Assembly (NCBI GenBank): GCA_002359635.1
Contig: DENJ01000008.1
Location: 41,261-53,355 of the forward strand
Source of the DNA: Burkholderiales bacterium UBA2647
GTDB lineage: Bacteria; Pseudomonadota; Gammaproteobacteria; Burkholderiales; Burkholderiaceae_E
DNA length: 12,095 nucleotides
Direction: 5' to 3'
Numbering within the stretch: the stretch's first letter is position 1; each line of letters starts with the position of its first letter. A program made the translations under genes and the position numbers. Positions 1 to 7,796 of the stretch are shown piece after piece. The notes below the pieces were generated by a model that saw nothing but the letters and a program-made list of their open reading frames with translations, did not search any database and had not been told where the DNA came from.

Positions 1-957
1 GACTGCTGTCAGCAAGGGCTTACCTGATATAAAAGATGCAACGTTATCAAGCGTTAGCTTTCCCATCGCCGTGCGGGTTTCCTGCGACGCACTGGCGACA
101 TGGGGCGATAACACCACATGCGGCATTGCAAGCAGTGCCTCAGGCACATGTGGTTCATCGGCAAAAACATCGAGTCCAGCGCCAGCAAGTGCATGGCTTT
201 GCAACAGCTCAACCAGTGCTTGCTGATCAACCACCGAGCCTCGACTGATATTAATCAGATAACCTTCCGGGCCCATCGCAAGCAAAACGTCCCGCGAGAC
301 GAGTCCTGCGGTGTCTGCCCCGCCAGGACAGGCGACGATCAGACAGTCACTCCATCGGGCAAGTTCCATGAGCGCCGGATAAAAAGCATAGCTCAGGGCC
401 GGTTTGGCACGCGGCCCGTGGTATCCCAGCAAAAGGCCGAAGGCCTCACAACGCTTGGCAATCGCCTTACCGATTCTTCCCATGCCCACAATCCCAATGC
501 GTTTGCCTTGAAGCGAACGCGTAAGCGGCATCGGGCCTTTGAGCCAGGCGCGATCACGGACAAACCGATCCGCTTGCGGAATCTGCCGCAGGCTCGCCAA
601 TAACAGCGCCATCGCAAAATCAGCCACTTCATCGCTCAGCACATCAGGGGTGTTGGTGACCGCGATCCCTCGTGAGCGCGCATAGGCGAGATCAACACCA
701 TCCACACCCACCCCGAAACAGGCCACCAACCGCAAAGACGGCAATTGCTGCATCAAAGGCGCTTGAATGCCTGAACTGCCCGTGGTGACCACAATTTCGC
801 AATGCGCAAGGTTCTTAAAAAAAGCAGCCTGCAGTGCCGGCCCCTGATCTTTCACCCGGAAATACTCGTGAACCTTATATCGGGCACGTAGCTGATCGTC
901 GGTATCTTGGTGGACCGGAACAAGCAGGACAACATCGGTTTTCTCAGCAGGCGTCAT
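1..957 (-). CDS. D-2-hydroxyacid dehydrogenase (glyoxylate/hydroxypyruvate reductase-like), C-terminus cut by window edge
   Basis: The frame is open from ATG at 957 to base 1 (319 codons, no stop), so the gene leaves the window. Family members are usually 310-330 residues, so only a few residues should be missing. Visible landmarks are the substrate loop VACFGVGVDG (about 78-87), the Rossmann motif GIVGMGRIG (155-163), INISRGSVVD with the substrate-binding Arg239, DVFADEP with Glu268, and SPHVAS with catalytic His286. Arg183 in HGPRAK, after the second beta strand, suggests NADP(H) preference, as in GhrA/GhrB-type reductases (inference). The family interconverts 2-keto acids and D-2-hydroxy acids such as glyoxylate/glycolate. 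It follows the Ldh-family gene by 34 bases and is probably the fourth gene of the leftward operon. GGGAA lies about 8 bases upstream of the ATG as a weak ribosome site. The exact substrate is unknown. Confidence 0.9.
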   Translation of the reverse strand, partial: MTPAEKTDVVLLVPVHQDTDDQLRARYKVHEYFRVKDQGPALQAAFFKNLAHCEIVVTTGSSGIQAPLMQQLPSLRLVACFGVGVDGVDLAYARSRGIAVTNTPDVLSDEVADFAMALLLASLRQIPQADRFVRDRAWLKGPMPLTRSLQGKRIGIVGMGRIGKAIAKRCEAFGLLLGYHGPRAKPALSYAFYPALMELARWSDCLIVACPGGADTAGLVSRDVLLAMGPEGYLINISRGSVVDQQALVELLQSHALAGAGLDVFADEPHVPEALLAMPHVVLSPHVASASQETRTAMGKLTLDNVASFISGKPLLTAV

Positions 958-991
958 TCGTGAGTTCCCAAAAGCGCTTCATGCTTTGGCT

Positions 992-2041
992 TTAAAACAA
1001 GAACGTTTCAAATCCGAGATCCTTGGCACAACGATCAAGGCCAGGCAGAATCGAGGGATGCAGTTCCATACCATCGCTTAATTGCTTGCGTTTTCGTTGC
1101 AAGCCCCGCTCACCCGGCATCCGCACGGCAGGCTTGCCAGCTGGGCTTGGGCTCGCTCTACATTGCGCAGCCAAGTGGCTCATTTGTCGTTCAAAAGCTT
1201 GGATGCTGCCAAAAGCCTCGGGATCGAGCACTTGCACATGCAGACTTGCTCCCCAACCCTCTGGCGGGTCTGCACGCCCATGTGCAGCAAGACCAGCGGT
1301 CATCGCTTCGACCATCAGGCCAAGTCCGAAGCCCTTGTGCCCGGCCTCGAGTCCACCAAGCGGCAAGATACTGCCCGCAGGCTTTGTTTGCAGCACACGC
1401 GGGTCGTGACTAGGATGGCCATCGGCATCAAGCCACCACGCATAAGGCTGCTGTTCAGGCGATTGCGCCGATGAAAGTCTTGCACTCATCCCATTGGTTG
1501 TGATCGAGGCCGACACATCAATCATGATCGGGTCGGGCGATGCGGGCCAAGCCCAGGCCATGGGGTTTGGTGTGATCACAGCGCTCGTGCCCCCGAAAGG
1601 CGCAACGCTTGCGGTATTGGGATCCGAACAGCACAAATGCACCAGAAAACCCGCTCGTGCCGGTGCTTCCAAATAGGCGGCCAGTGCTGCGATGTGGTGA
1701 CTTCTTCGAACCACGACGTGGGCGGCACCATGTTGTCTTGCTCGTTCGAGCGCCCATTGCATGGCTTGCTCAACAAGCCACGGCCCGGCAAGTCGATGCC
1801 CGTCCCAAAGCGCAACCGATGCCTTTTCGCGTAACACTTCAGCCCGGCCCGAGCCGCGCATGCGTCCGGCACGAAGTTCATCGACATAGGCTGCAAGCAG
1901 GGCCAGACCGTGGGTGTCGTGGCCCAGCAGATCGGCTTCAAGGAGCGCTTGCGCAACGCAATGGGCAATCGCGGCCTCAGCACCCGCAGCCGCCAAGAGG
2001 CGATGCGCAGCCTTGCTCAGGATGTCATGACCAAGCATCAT
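992..2041 (-). CDS. Ldh family oxidoreductase (malate/L-lactate/ureidoglycolate dehydrogenase superfamily)
   Basis: 349 residues, the normal length for this NAD(P)-dependent family, which is unrelated to classical Rossmann lactate dehydrogenases. Family marks are GHDTHGLALL (about 40-49, with His44), SHHIAALAAYL (114-124, with His115/116), the block NTASVAPFGG...ITPNPMAWAWP (142-166), DVSASITTNGMSARL (175-189), GHKGFGLGLMVEAM (234-247) and the C-terminal signature VRMPGERGLQRKRK (306-319). Characterised members oxidise L-lactate, malate, ureidoglycolate, 2,3-diketogulonate or sugar-derived 2-hydroxy acids, so the family alone does not give the substrate. It starts with ATGATG (2041 or 2038), 17 bases after the FAH-family stop, with AAGG upstream. 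Translational coupling within the operon is likely. In this context it may process the hydroxy acid released by the FAH-family enzyme, or a related 2-keto acid (inference). Confidence 0.92.
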   Translation of the reverse strand: MMLGHDILSKAAHRLLAAAGAEAAIAHCVAQALLEADLLGHDTHGLALLAAYVDELRAGRMRGSGRAEVLREKASVALWDGHRLAGPWLVEQAMQWALERARQHGAAHVVVRRSHHIAALAAYLEAPARAGFLVHLCCSDPNTASVAPFGGTSAVITPNPMAWAWPASPDPIMIDVSASITTNGMSARLSSAQSPEQQPYAWWLDADGHPSHDPRVLQTKPAGSILPLGGLEAGHKGFGLGLMVEAMTAGLAAHGRADPPEGWGASLHVQVLDPEAFGSIQAFERQMSHLAAQCRASPSPAGKPAVRMPGERGLQRKRKQLSDGMELHPSILPGLDRCAKDLGFETFLF

Positions 2042-2058
2042 CGCTTGGGGCCTTGGCC

Positions 2059-2910
2059 TTAGTTTGCCTTGTATTTGATGACTTGCTGCCTGGCTTCGCC
2101 CAGACCTTCAATACCCATGGTCATCACATCACCAGCTTTCAAATAACGCGGGGGTTTAAAGCCGTGACCCACCCCAGGTGGTGTGCCGGTAACGATAACG
2201 TCGCCCGGCAACAAGGTCATGAATTGGCTGACATAAGATACGATCGTTACACAATCGAAAATCATGGTTTTTGTGTTGCCGGTTTGCACGCGCTCACCAT
2301 TGACATCAAGCCACATCGCAAGCTTTTGCGGGTTGGGCACCTCATCCGTGGTCACAAGCCAAGGTCCCAAGGGACCGAAAGTGTCGCAACCTTTGCCCTT
2401 ATCCCAGAGTCCACCGCGTTCCATTTGAAAGGCGCGCTCGGACACATCGTTTGCCATCACATAGCCAGCGACATAAGACAAAGCGTCTCGCTTGGTGACA
2501 TAGCTTGCGCGGCTTCCCATCACAATACCCAATTCAATTTCCCAGTCGGTCTTCACTGAGTTTTTCGGCAGCATCACATCATCGTTGGGACCTTGCATGC
2601 TGCTGAGTGTCTTATGAAAAATGATAGGTTCTGTGGGAATCGGATTGCCGGTCTCGGCAGCGTGATCCGAGTAATTCAATCCAATGGCTACAAATTTCGT
2701 AGCGCCTGTGAAGGGCACACCGAACCTTGGCTTGCCCCGAACAAGCGGCAATTTAGCGAGGTTGACTTTGGCAAGCTTGGCAAGACCCTTAGGTGAGAGC
2801 TGCTCGGGCCCGATATCTGAAACAACACCAGAGAGATCGCGTAACTTGCCATCATGATCGAGCACACCGGGTTTTTCTTTGCCTGGTTTTCCGTAACGTA
2901 TCAATTTCAT
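2059..2910 (-). CDS. Fumarylacetoacetate hydrolase family protein (2,4-diketo-3-deoxy-sugar-acid hydrolase-like)
   Basis: 283 residues with the two-part FAH layout: a short N-terminal domain (about 1-65) and the catalytic FAH domain (about 70-280). Visible residues are GLNYSDHAAE (77-86, His83), the metal-binding acidic set WEIELG (Glu124, Glu126) and ANDVSER (Asp155), and the TGTPPGVG loop (241-248). The family cleaves C-C bonds of 1,3-diketo acids or acts on related lyase substrates. This length and N-terminal style match the group annotated as ureidoglycolate lyase or as 2,4-diketo-3-deoxy-L-fuconate/L-rhamnonate hydrolase, which yields pyruvate plus a 2-hydroxy acid. The neighbouring SDR and UxaA-family genes favour the sugar-acid role (inference). 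AAGGAAA stands 6-7 bases before ATG 2910, a good ribosome site. It lies 50 bases downstream of the SDR gene. Confidence 0.92.
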   Translation of the reverse strand: MKLIRYGKPGKEKPGVLDHDGKLRDLSGVVSDIGPEQLSPKGLAKLAKVNLAKLPLVRGKPRFGVPFTGATKFVAIGLNYSDHAAETGNPIPTEPIIFHKTLSSMQGPNDDVMLPKNSVKTDWEIELGIVMGSRASYVTKRDALSYVAGYVMANDVSERAFQMERGGLWDKGKGCDTFGPLGPWLVTTDEVPNPQKLAMWLDVNGERVQTGNTKTMIFDCVTIVSYVSQFMTLLPGDVIVTGTPPGVGHGFKPPRYLKAGDVMTMGIEGLGEARQQVIKYKAN

Positions 2911-2960
2911 CTGATTTCCTTTTGGTTAATGTCTTACCGCAGCCAAATGCTTACAGTGCT

Positions 2961-3737
2961 TTAAATGGTCATGCCGCCGTCAATCGAAAAAACCTGCCCT
3001 GTTGCAAAGGCACTCTCATCGCTTGCCAGATAAACCACGATGGGCACAATATCGTCGGCTTGAGCCAACCGTCCCATGGGTTGGCGGGCGGTAAACATGC
3101 GCCGCGCCTCATCGATGTCGCCAAGTGCCTGCATGCGTTCGTGTAAGGAAGGCGTCTCGACCGTTCCCGGGGCAATTGCATTACAGCGAATGCCCTGCGT
3201 CACATAATCTGCCGCCACTGATTTGGTAAGTCCGATCACCGCAGCCTTGGTTGTGCCGTAAATAAATCGATTCGGCAGACCTTTAATCGATCCACATACC
3301 GAAGCCATATTGATTATAGAACCATTGCCCCGCGCAAGCATCCCTGGAAGACAGGCCTGAATCAATCGATACATCGAGCGAACATTGAGATTAAAGCTAT
3401 GGTCCCATTGTGCTTCATCGCATTGAGCGATCGTCCCCTGATGGACAAAACCCGCACAGTTAAAGAGCACATCCAAATCTGCCATCGTGCCCGCCAAATG
3501 CTGTATCGACGCCGGGTCGGTCACATCAAGCCGCCGAGTCTGTAATTGTGCAGCGTGATGCTTCTGTTCGCTTGCAGCGAAAGCATGCTCTAAATCATCG
3601 AGCAAATCCACGCGCACATCGGTAGCGATGACGCTTGCCCCCTCGCGCAGCAGCGCGAGTGCTGACGCCCTGCCCATGCCTTGGCCTGCAGCTGTGATTA
3701 AAATCTTTTTTTCGAAAACCCTGCCTTGTTGCATCAT
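2961..3737 (-). CDS. SDR family NAD-dependent oxidoreductase (candidate 2-keto-3-deoxy-sugar-acid 4-dehydrogenase)
   Basis: Classical short-chain dehydrogenase of 258 residues. It shows the cofactor motif TAAGQGMGR (15-23), Asp40 at the end of beta 2 (typical of NAD preference), NCAG (93-96), and the catalytic Ser146, Tyr160 and Lys164 (YGTTK), followed by IAPGTVETP (188-196). The frame is open back to an ATG at 3791. I chose 3737 because the homologous region begins just after MMQQGRVF and because GGGACAAGG lies directly upstream; ATG 3734 is equally possible. SDRs beside FAH-family hydrolases in sugar pathways include 2-keto-3-deoxy-L-fuconate and L-rhamnonate 4-dehydrogenases. That role would feed the next gene with a 2,4-diketo acid (inference). 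It is the first gene of the leftward operon, divergent from the UxaA-family gene. Confidence 0.9.
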   Translation of the reverse strand: MMQQGRVFEKKILITAAGQGMGRASALALLREGASVIATDVRVDLLDDLEHAFAASEQKHHAAQLQTRRLDVTDPASIQHLAGTMADLDVLFNCAGFVHQGTIAQCDEAQWDHSFNLNVRSMYRLIQACLPGMLARGNGSIINMASVCGSIKGLPNRFIYGTTKAAVIGLTKSVAADYVTQGIRCNAIAPGTVETPSLHERMQALGDIDEARRMFTARQPMGRLAQADDIVPIVVYLASDESAFATGQVFSIDGGMTI

Positions 3738-3783
3738 GCCTTGTCCCGATTGAATTGCAGTGGTCCATAAGCTTACACCGCAG

Positions 3784-3793
3784 GCTTGCAAGC
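3784..3793. promoter_or_regulatory. Perfect 10-bp palindrome in the divergent promoter region
   Basis: GCTTGCAAGC is its own reverse complement and sits about midway between the SDR start and the UxaA-family start, where a shared operator would be expected. It is short, and GCTTGC is common in this DNA, so it may be chance. No transcription factor family is recognised from it. Confidence 0.25.
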
Positions 3794-3801
3794 AAAGGGT
3801 A

Positions 3802-3830
3802 TTGAAGCGAACATGCGTTTTCTATTTGAT
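3802..3830 (+). promoter_or_regulatory. Possible sigma-70 promoter for the UxaA-family gene
   Basis: TTGAAG (3802-3807) and TTTGAT (3825-3830) are separated by 17 bases; each matches the consensus hexamer at 4 of 6 positions. The predicted start would be near 3837, just before the ribosome site AAGGAA (3838-3843). This is weak evidence, based on spacing and partial matches only. Confidence 0.28.
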
Positions 3831-3853
3831 CCGCAATAAGGAATTTTAGCGTC

Positions 3854-5392
3854 ATGAATCAAGCCATCGCAGTGATCCGCAAAGCTTTCCTCTGTTTGCA
3901 CCCCCAAGACGATGTACTGATTGCGACCCGACCTTTAGCTGTGCAGCATCAACTCGATGATGCCGGACATGCGATCACTTTGAAACAGGCCATCACACCC
4001 GGCCACAAGATTGCCAGGCGCCCGATTGCGCAAGGTGCACCGGTGAGGCGTTATAACCAGATCATTGGTTTTGCAAGGCATGCCATTGAAGCGGGCGAAC
4101 ATGTGCACACCCACAACCTTGCCTTTGAAATGTTTGACCGGGATTACGCCATCGGGGTCGATTGCAAGCCAACACCCACTATGGCGCCGGCGCAGTTCAT
4201 GGGTTATGTGCGTGCAGACGGAAGGATCGCGACCAGGAACTATATCGGTGTCATTGCCACTGTCAATTGCTCGGCTTCTGTTTCAAAATTTGTGGCATCG
4301 CACTTCACCCCAGAACGCCTTGCCGCCTTCCCGAATGTGGATGGTGTTGTCCCAATCACCCATGCCTCAGGCTGCGGCATGGATTCAGACGGTGCAGGCA
4401 TTGACGTCTTGCGAAAGACCATTGCCGGTTATGCGCGGCATGCCAATTTTTCTGGGGTGGTGATCATCGGCCTTGGTTGCGAAGCGAATCAAATGGACGC
4501 ACTCTTTATGAGCCAGGGCATGGACGAGAATCCGCTACTGAAGCCCCTGGTGATTCAAAGCACAGGCGGTTCCCGCAAAACAACCCAGGCTGCGATTGAG
4601 GCCATCGCGTCGATGTTGCCTGCTGCCAATGCGCTCAAGCGACAAGCGGTGAGCGCCTCCCATTTGTGTATCGGTTTACAGTGCGGAGGCTCGGATGGTT
4701 ATTCAGGCATTACCGCAAACCCCGCGCTCGGTGCGGCCTGCGATATCCTGGTTGCACAAGGCGGCACCGTGATTCTTTCTGAAACACCCGAAATTTATGG
4801 CGCTGAGCATTTGCTTACCCGTCGCGCAGTTTCCGAAGCGGTCGCAAAGAAGTTAATCGATAGGATTCGCTGGTGGGAAAGCTATACTGAAAAGAACAAT
4901 GGGTCGATGGACAATAACCCATCGCCAGGCAACAAAGCAGGCGGACTCACCACCATTCTCGAAAAAAGTCTGGGCGCGGTTGCCAAGGCAGGGTCCACCA
5001 ATCTTACTGAAGTCTATGAATACGCTGATGCAGTGACTGCCAAGGGCTTCGTCTTTATGGACACCCCGGGCTACGACCCAGTGTCGGCTACCGGACAGGT
5101 TGCTGGCGGTGCGAATCTGATTTGCTTCACCACAGGTCGTGGCTCGGTTTATGGTTGCAAGCCAGCCCCGTCGATCAAGTTGGCAACCAATTCCGGCCTT
5201 TATCAGCGCATGCAAGAGGATATGGATATCAACTGTGGCGATATTGTTGATCAAGATGTACCGGTCGCAGAAAAAGGACAGGCGATTTTTGAGGTCATGC
5301 TCAGGATCGCAAGCGGCGAAAAAACCAAGAGCGAAGCCCTAGGGATGGGTAACGACGAGTTTGTGCCCTGGCAGCTTGGGGCAGTGATGTAG
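3854..5392 (+). CDS. UxaA/GarD family sugar-acid dehydratase (altronate dehydratase-like), full length
   Basis: 512 residues, as expected for a single-chain altronate/galactarate dehydratase (about 495-525). An N-terminal SAF domain (about 10-90) ends in HVHTHNLAF, the conserved His/Asn motif. The large catalytic domain (about 112-512) carries GYVRADGRIATRNY (117-130), the conserved NCS motif (138-140), THASGCG (169-175), GLGCEANQ (206-213), GLQCGGSDGYSG (274-285), NPSPGNKAGGLTT (355-367) and TTGRGSVYGCKPAPSIK (426-442). The family removes water from aldonic or aldaric acids to give 2-keto-3-deoxy acids, using Fe2+ or a similar metal. AAGGAA ends 10 bases before the ATG. It is divergent from the SDR operon and would supply its substrate. 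Altronate itself is not required: in Campylobacter jejuni UxaA-family proteins are assigned to L-fuconate dehydration. The substrate is left open here. Confidence 0.93.
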   Translation: MNQAIAVIRKAFLCLHPQDDVLIATRPLAVQHQLDDAGHAITLKQAITPGHKIARRPIAQGAPVRRYNQIIGFARHAIEAGEHVHTHNLAFEMFDRDYAIGVDCKPTPTMAPAQFMGYVRADGRIATRNYIGVIATVNCSASVSKFVASHFTPERLAAFPNVDGVVPITHASGCGMDSDGAGIDVLRKTIAGYARHANFSGVVIIGLGCEANQMDALFMSQGMDENPLLKPLVIQSTGGSRKTTQAAIEAIASMLPAANALKRQAVSASHLCIGLQCGGSDGYSGITANPALGAACDILVAQGGTVILSETPEIYGAEHLLTRRAVSEAVAKKLIDRIRWWESYTEKNNGSMDNNPSPGNKAGGLTTILEKSLGAVAKAGSTNLTEVYEYADAVTAKGFVFMDTPGYDPVSATGQVAGGANLICFTTGRGSVYGCKPAPSIKLATNSGLYQRMQEDMDINCGDIVDQDVPVAEKGQAIFEVMLRIASGEKTKSEALGMGNDEFVPWQLGAVM

Positions 5393-5508
5393 CGTCGGAC
5401 TGAGACGGCCCCTTGGCGAGTGCGCCGAATACCGCATGTCGCTGGCCTATCCGGCCCCTGGGGCTTTCAGGCCGCCAGTGCGCCGTCCCATCGGGTTTCC
5501 TGGGCCTG
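5393..5508. other. Convergent intergenic region without a recognisable gene or clear terminator
   Basis: This GC-rich spacer separates the 3' ends of the UxaA-family gene and proB. It has many GGCC and GGCCT motifs and a short hairpin-prone element, GCCCC-T-GGGGC (5454-5464) followed by TTT. The loop is too small for a standard intrinsic terminator and the T run is short. A bidirectional terminator would be expected here, but I cannot point to a convincing one. Confidence 0.4.
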
Positions 5509-6723
5509 TCAGGCTGCCTGTCCCGAAATAACCAGGTTGCTGCGATGAATCAATTCAGGCTCTTCGACAAAGCCCAAAAGCGACTCAATATCGCTTGAGG
5601 GTTTGCCGATAATCCGCCGCGCTTCAGAACTTGCGTAATTGATCAGACCACGTGCAACTTCAGTGCCGTCCAGATTGAGGCAGGCGACCACATCGCCGCG
5701 AGCAAATTCGCCTTGTACCGCAGAAACACCGATTGGCAACAAGCTCTTGCCCTCGTGTAACAAGGCCTTCAGTGCGCCTGCATCAAGCATTAAGGCGCCG
5801 CGTAACTGCAACTGATCGGCGATCCATTGTTTTCTTGCGGTGAGCTTCGGGGTATCTGCAATAAAACTTGTACCAATTAATTCGCCCGCCGCAAGGCGTT
5901 GCAAGACCTTCGGTTCACGCCCGCTCGCAACAATGCTGTGGGCTCCGGCCGAAGCTGCCCGGCGCGCAGCAAGTACTTTGGTCAGCATGCCGCCTTTGCC
6001 AATCATGCTTCCTGCGCCGCCCGCCATGGCTTCCAAACGCGGGTCGCCTGCCTTGACCCAGTGAAGCAATGTTGCATCGGGATTTGTCCTTGGATCTGCG
6101 GTGTAAAGACCCGCTTGATCTGTGAGGATCACCAGTGCATCAGCCTCCACGAGATTGGTGACCAGCGCCGCCAAGGTGTCGTTATCGCCCACTTTGATTT
6201 CATCGGTAACAACCGTATCGTTCTCATTAATGATCGGTATAACTGCGAGCTCAATCAATCGCGTGAGTGTGGAGCGCGCATTAAGGTAGCGCGTTCGATC
6301 GGCCAAATCGTCGTGCGTGAGCAGGATTTGCGCCGTTTGCAGGCCGAAACGTCGAAATTCAGTTTCGTAAACCTGAGCCAATCCCATCTGCCCTACGGCG
6401 GCGGCCGCTTGCAAATCTTGCATGGCCTGAGGTCTTTGCGACCAGGAAAGCCGCTTCATCCCTTCGGCAACCGCCCCTGAAGACACCACCAGGATCTCCC
6501 GACCAAGCGCTCGCAGCGCAGCAATCTCTGCGGCCCAGGTCGCAATCGCCTGAGCATCGATGCCACGCCCCTCATTGGTCACAAGGCTCGAACCGACTTT
6601 GATGACCAAGCGCTGCGCCTTGCTCAACACGCTGGCAGTTTTGAGGCTGCTATCGGCGCTTTCATGGTCTCCCACCGCAGGGCCAGTCGCTGTTTGTTCT
6701 CTTGTCAAAACAACTGACCCCAC
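5509..6723 (-). CDS. proB: Glutamate 5-kinase with C-terminal PUA domain
   Basis: Phosphorylates L-glutamate with ATP in the first step of proline synthesis, in the cytosol. From GTG 6723 the product is 404 residues. The amino-acid kinase domain (about 37-270) has IKVGSSLVTNEG (41-52), VVSSGAV, the IINENDTV region, the GDNDTLAA loop and LTDQAGLYTADPR. A PUA domain follows (about 305-390, with GVSAVQGEFARGDVV). Usual ProB proteins are about 370 residues, so this start gives an N-terminal extension of about 30 residues, polar and without known motifs. The GTG overlaps the obgE stop (TAGTG), which suggests translational coupling. There is no clear Shine-Dalgarno. A later GTG at 6630 would give a more usual length (373 residues) but also lacks a ribosome site. 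Last gene of the rplU-rpmA-obgE-proB run. Confidence 0.95.
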   Translation of the reverse strand: MGSVVLTREQTATGPAVGDHESADSSLKTASVLSKAQRLVIKVGSSLVTNEGRGIDAQAIATWAAEIAALRALGREILVVSSGAVAEGMKRLSWSQRPQAMQDLQAAAAVGQMGLAQVYETEFRRFGLQTAQILLTHDDLADRTRYLNARSTLTRLIELAVIPIINENDTVVTDEIKVGDNDTLAALVTNLVEADALVILTDQAGLYTADPRTNPDATLLHWVKAGDPRLEAMAGGAGSMIGKGGMLTKVLAARRAASAGAHSIVASGREPKVLQRLAAGELIGTSFIADTPKLTARKQWIADQLQLRGALMLDAGALKALLHEGKSLLPIGVSAVQGEFARGDVVACLNLDGTEVARGLINYASSEARRIIGKPSSDIESLLGFVEEPELIHRSNLVISGQAA

Positions 6724-7796
6724 TAGCCCAGAGCCGTATCCGGGCGAAACCGTACATCGACCGCTTCCTGAGGTTGTCGGTTTTTCGCCTCGATGAAGTC
6801 CATGATTGCAAACACCAAAGGTTTGAGTCCCTCACCCGTGAGGGCAGAAATCTCAAAACAAGGACTGCGTCGCGCGAGCCTTAAGCGTTTGCGCAGATCG
6901 TCAAGTTGCTTGCGTCCGGCCTCGGGATCGAGCATATCGGTCTTATTGAGCACAACCCAGCGGTCTTTCGCCGCAAGTGCAGCGTCGTAGCGCTTTAATT
7001 CTTTAACGATCGCTTTGGCATCACGCACCGGATCGGCTTGGGGATCAAAGGGTGCAACGTCAATCACATGCAATAAAAGACGCGTGCGCTGCAAATGCCG
7101 CAAAAACTGATGGCCCAGACCCGCACCGTCTGCAGCACCCTCGATCAAGCCAGGAATGTCTGCAATGACAAAGCTGCGCTCAGGCCCGACACGCACCACG
7201 CCGAGATTGGGGTGAAGCGTCGTAAAGGGGTAGTCGGCAATTTTGGGGCGGGCATTTGAGACCGCCGCGATCAGCGTGGATTTGCCGGCGTTGGGCAGCC
7301 CCAACAAACCAACATCGGCCAAGACCTTGAGTTCAAGCAAGAGATTGCGGGATTCCCCGGGCCAGCCTTTGGTGGCTTTGCGCGGCGCCCGGTTGGTCGA
7401 GGTCTTAAAGTGCAAATTCCCCATGCCGCCATCACCACCCTTGGCAAGACAGACCTTTTCGCCATGAACCGTCAAATCAAAAAGCAGATCACCGCTATCC
7501 AAATCCTTGATTTGTGTACCGACAGGCATGCGCAGCACAATGTCGTCTGCTGCTGCACCATATTGATCGGATCCCCGCCCATGCTCGCCGTGACGCGCTG
7601 CAAACTTGCGTGCAAAGCGAAAGTCGACCAGCGTGTTGATGTTGCGATCGGCAAGCGCAAACACCGACCCGCCCCGGCCGCCATCGCCCCCGTCGGGTCC
7701 CCCAAAAGGGATGTATTTTTCGCGCCGAAATGACACCGTGCCATTGCCGCCGTGACCGGCAATCGCCTCGATTCGCGCTTCATCGACAAACTTCAT
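6723..7796 (-). CDS. obgE: Obg family GTPase ObgE (CgtA)
   Basis: Essential GTPase acting in late 50S subunit assembly and stress responses; its place behind rplU and rpmA is conserved in many bacteria. 357 residues from ATG 7796: the glycine-rich Obg fold (1-160, with HGGNGTVSFRREKYIPFGGPDGGDGGRGG-like content around 15-43) and a G domain with G1 GLPNAGKS (166-173), the switch region FTTLHPNLG, G3 DIPG (213-216), G4 NKTD (284-287) and G5 SAL (317-319). The frame extends upstream to 7832, but MKFVDEA is the family N-terminus and AGGAA adjoins it. The C-terminal tail after the G domain is short, as in other betaproteobacteria. The 150 bases between rpmA and obgE hold only a weak 5-bp stem (7897-7909) and no clear promoter. 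Confidence 0.97.
   Translation of the reverse strand: MKFVDEARIEAIAGHGGNGTVSFRREKYIPFGGPDGGDGGRGGSVFALADRNINTLVDFRFARKFAARHGEHGRGSDQYGAAADDIVLRMPVGTQIKDLDSGDLLFDLTVHGEKVCLAKGGDGGMGNLHFKTSTNRAPRKATKGWPGESRNLLLELKVLADVGLLGLPNAGKSTLIAAVSNARPKIADYPFTTLHPNLGVVRVGPERSFVIADIPGLIEGAADGAGLGHQFLRHLQRTRLLLHVIDVAPFDPQADPVRDAKAIVKELKRYDAALAAKDRWVVLNKTDMLDPEAGRKQLDDLRKRLRLARRSPCFEISALTGEGLKPLVFAIMDFIEAKNRQPQEAVDVRFRPDTALG

Noticed and set aside
118..603. Open frame of 161 codons on the plus strand
   Set aside because: It lies antisense to the 2-hydroxyacid dehydrogenase, whose motifs and catalytic residues are intact on the minus strand.
1609..2559. Open frame of 316 codons on the plus strand
   Set aside because: It is antisense across two well-supported genes (Ldh-family and FAH-family), and its composition is that of a mirror frame, with no recognisable domain.
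5413..5598. Small plus-strand open frame between the UxaA-family gene and proB
   Set aside because: It runs into the proB 3' end antisense, has no ribosome site and no recognisable features.
5899..6480. Open frame of 193 codons on the plus strand
   Set aside because: It lies antisense to the proB kinase domain and has no family features.
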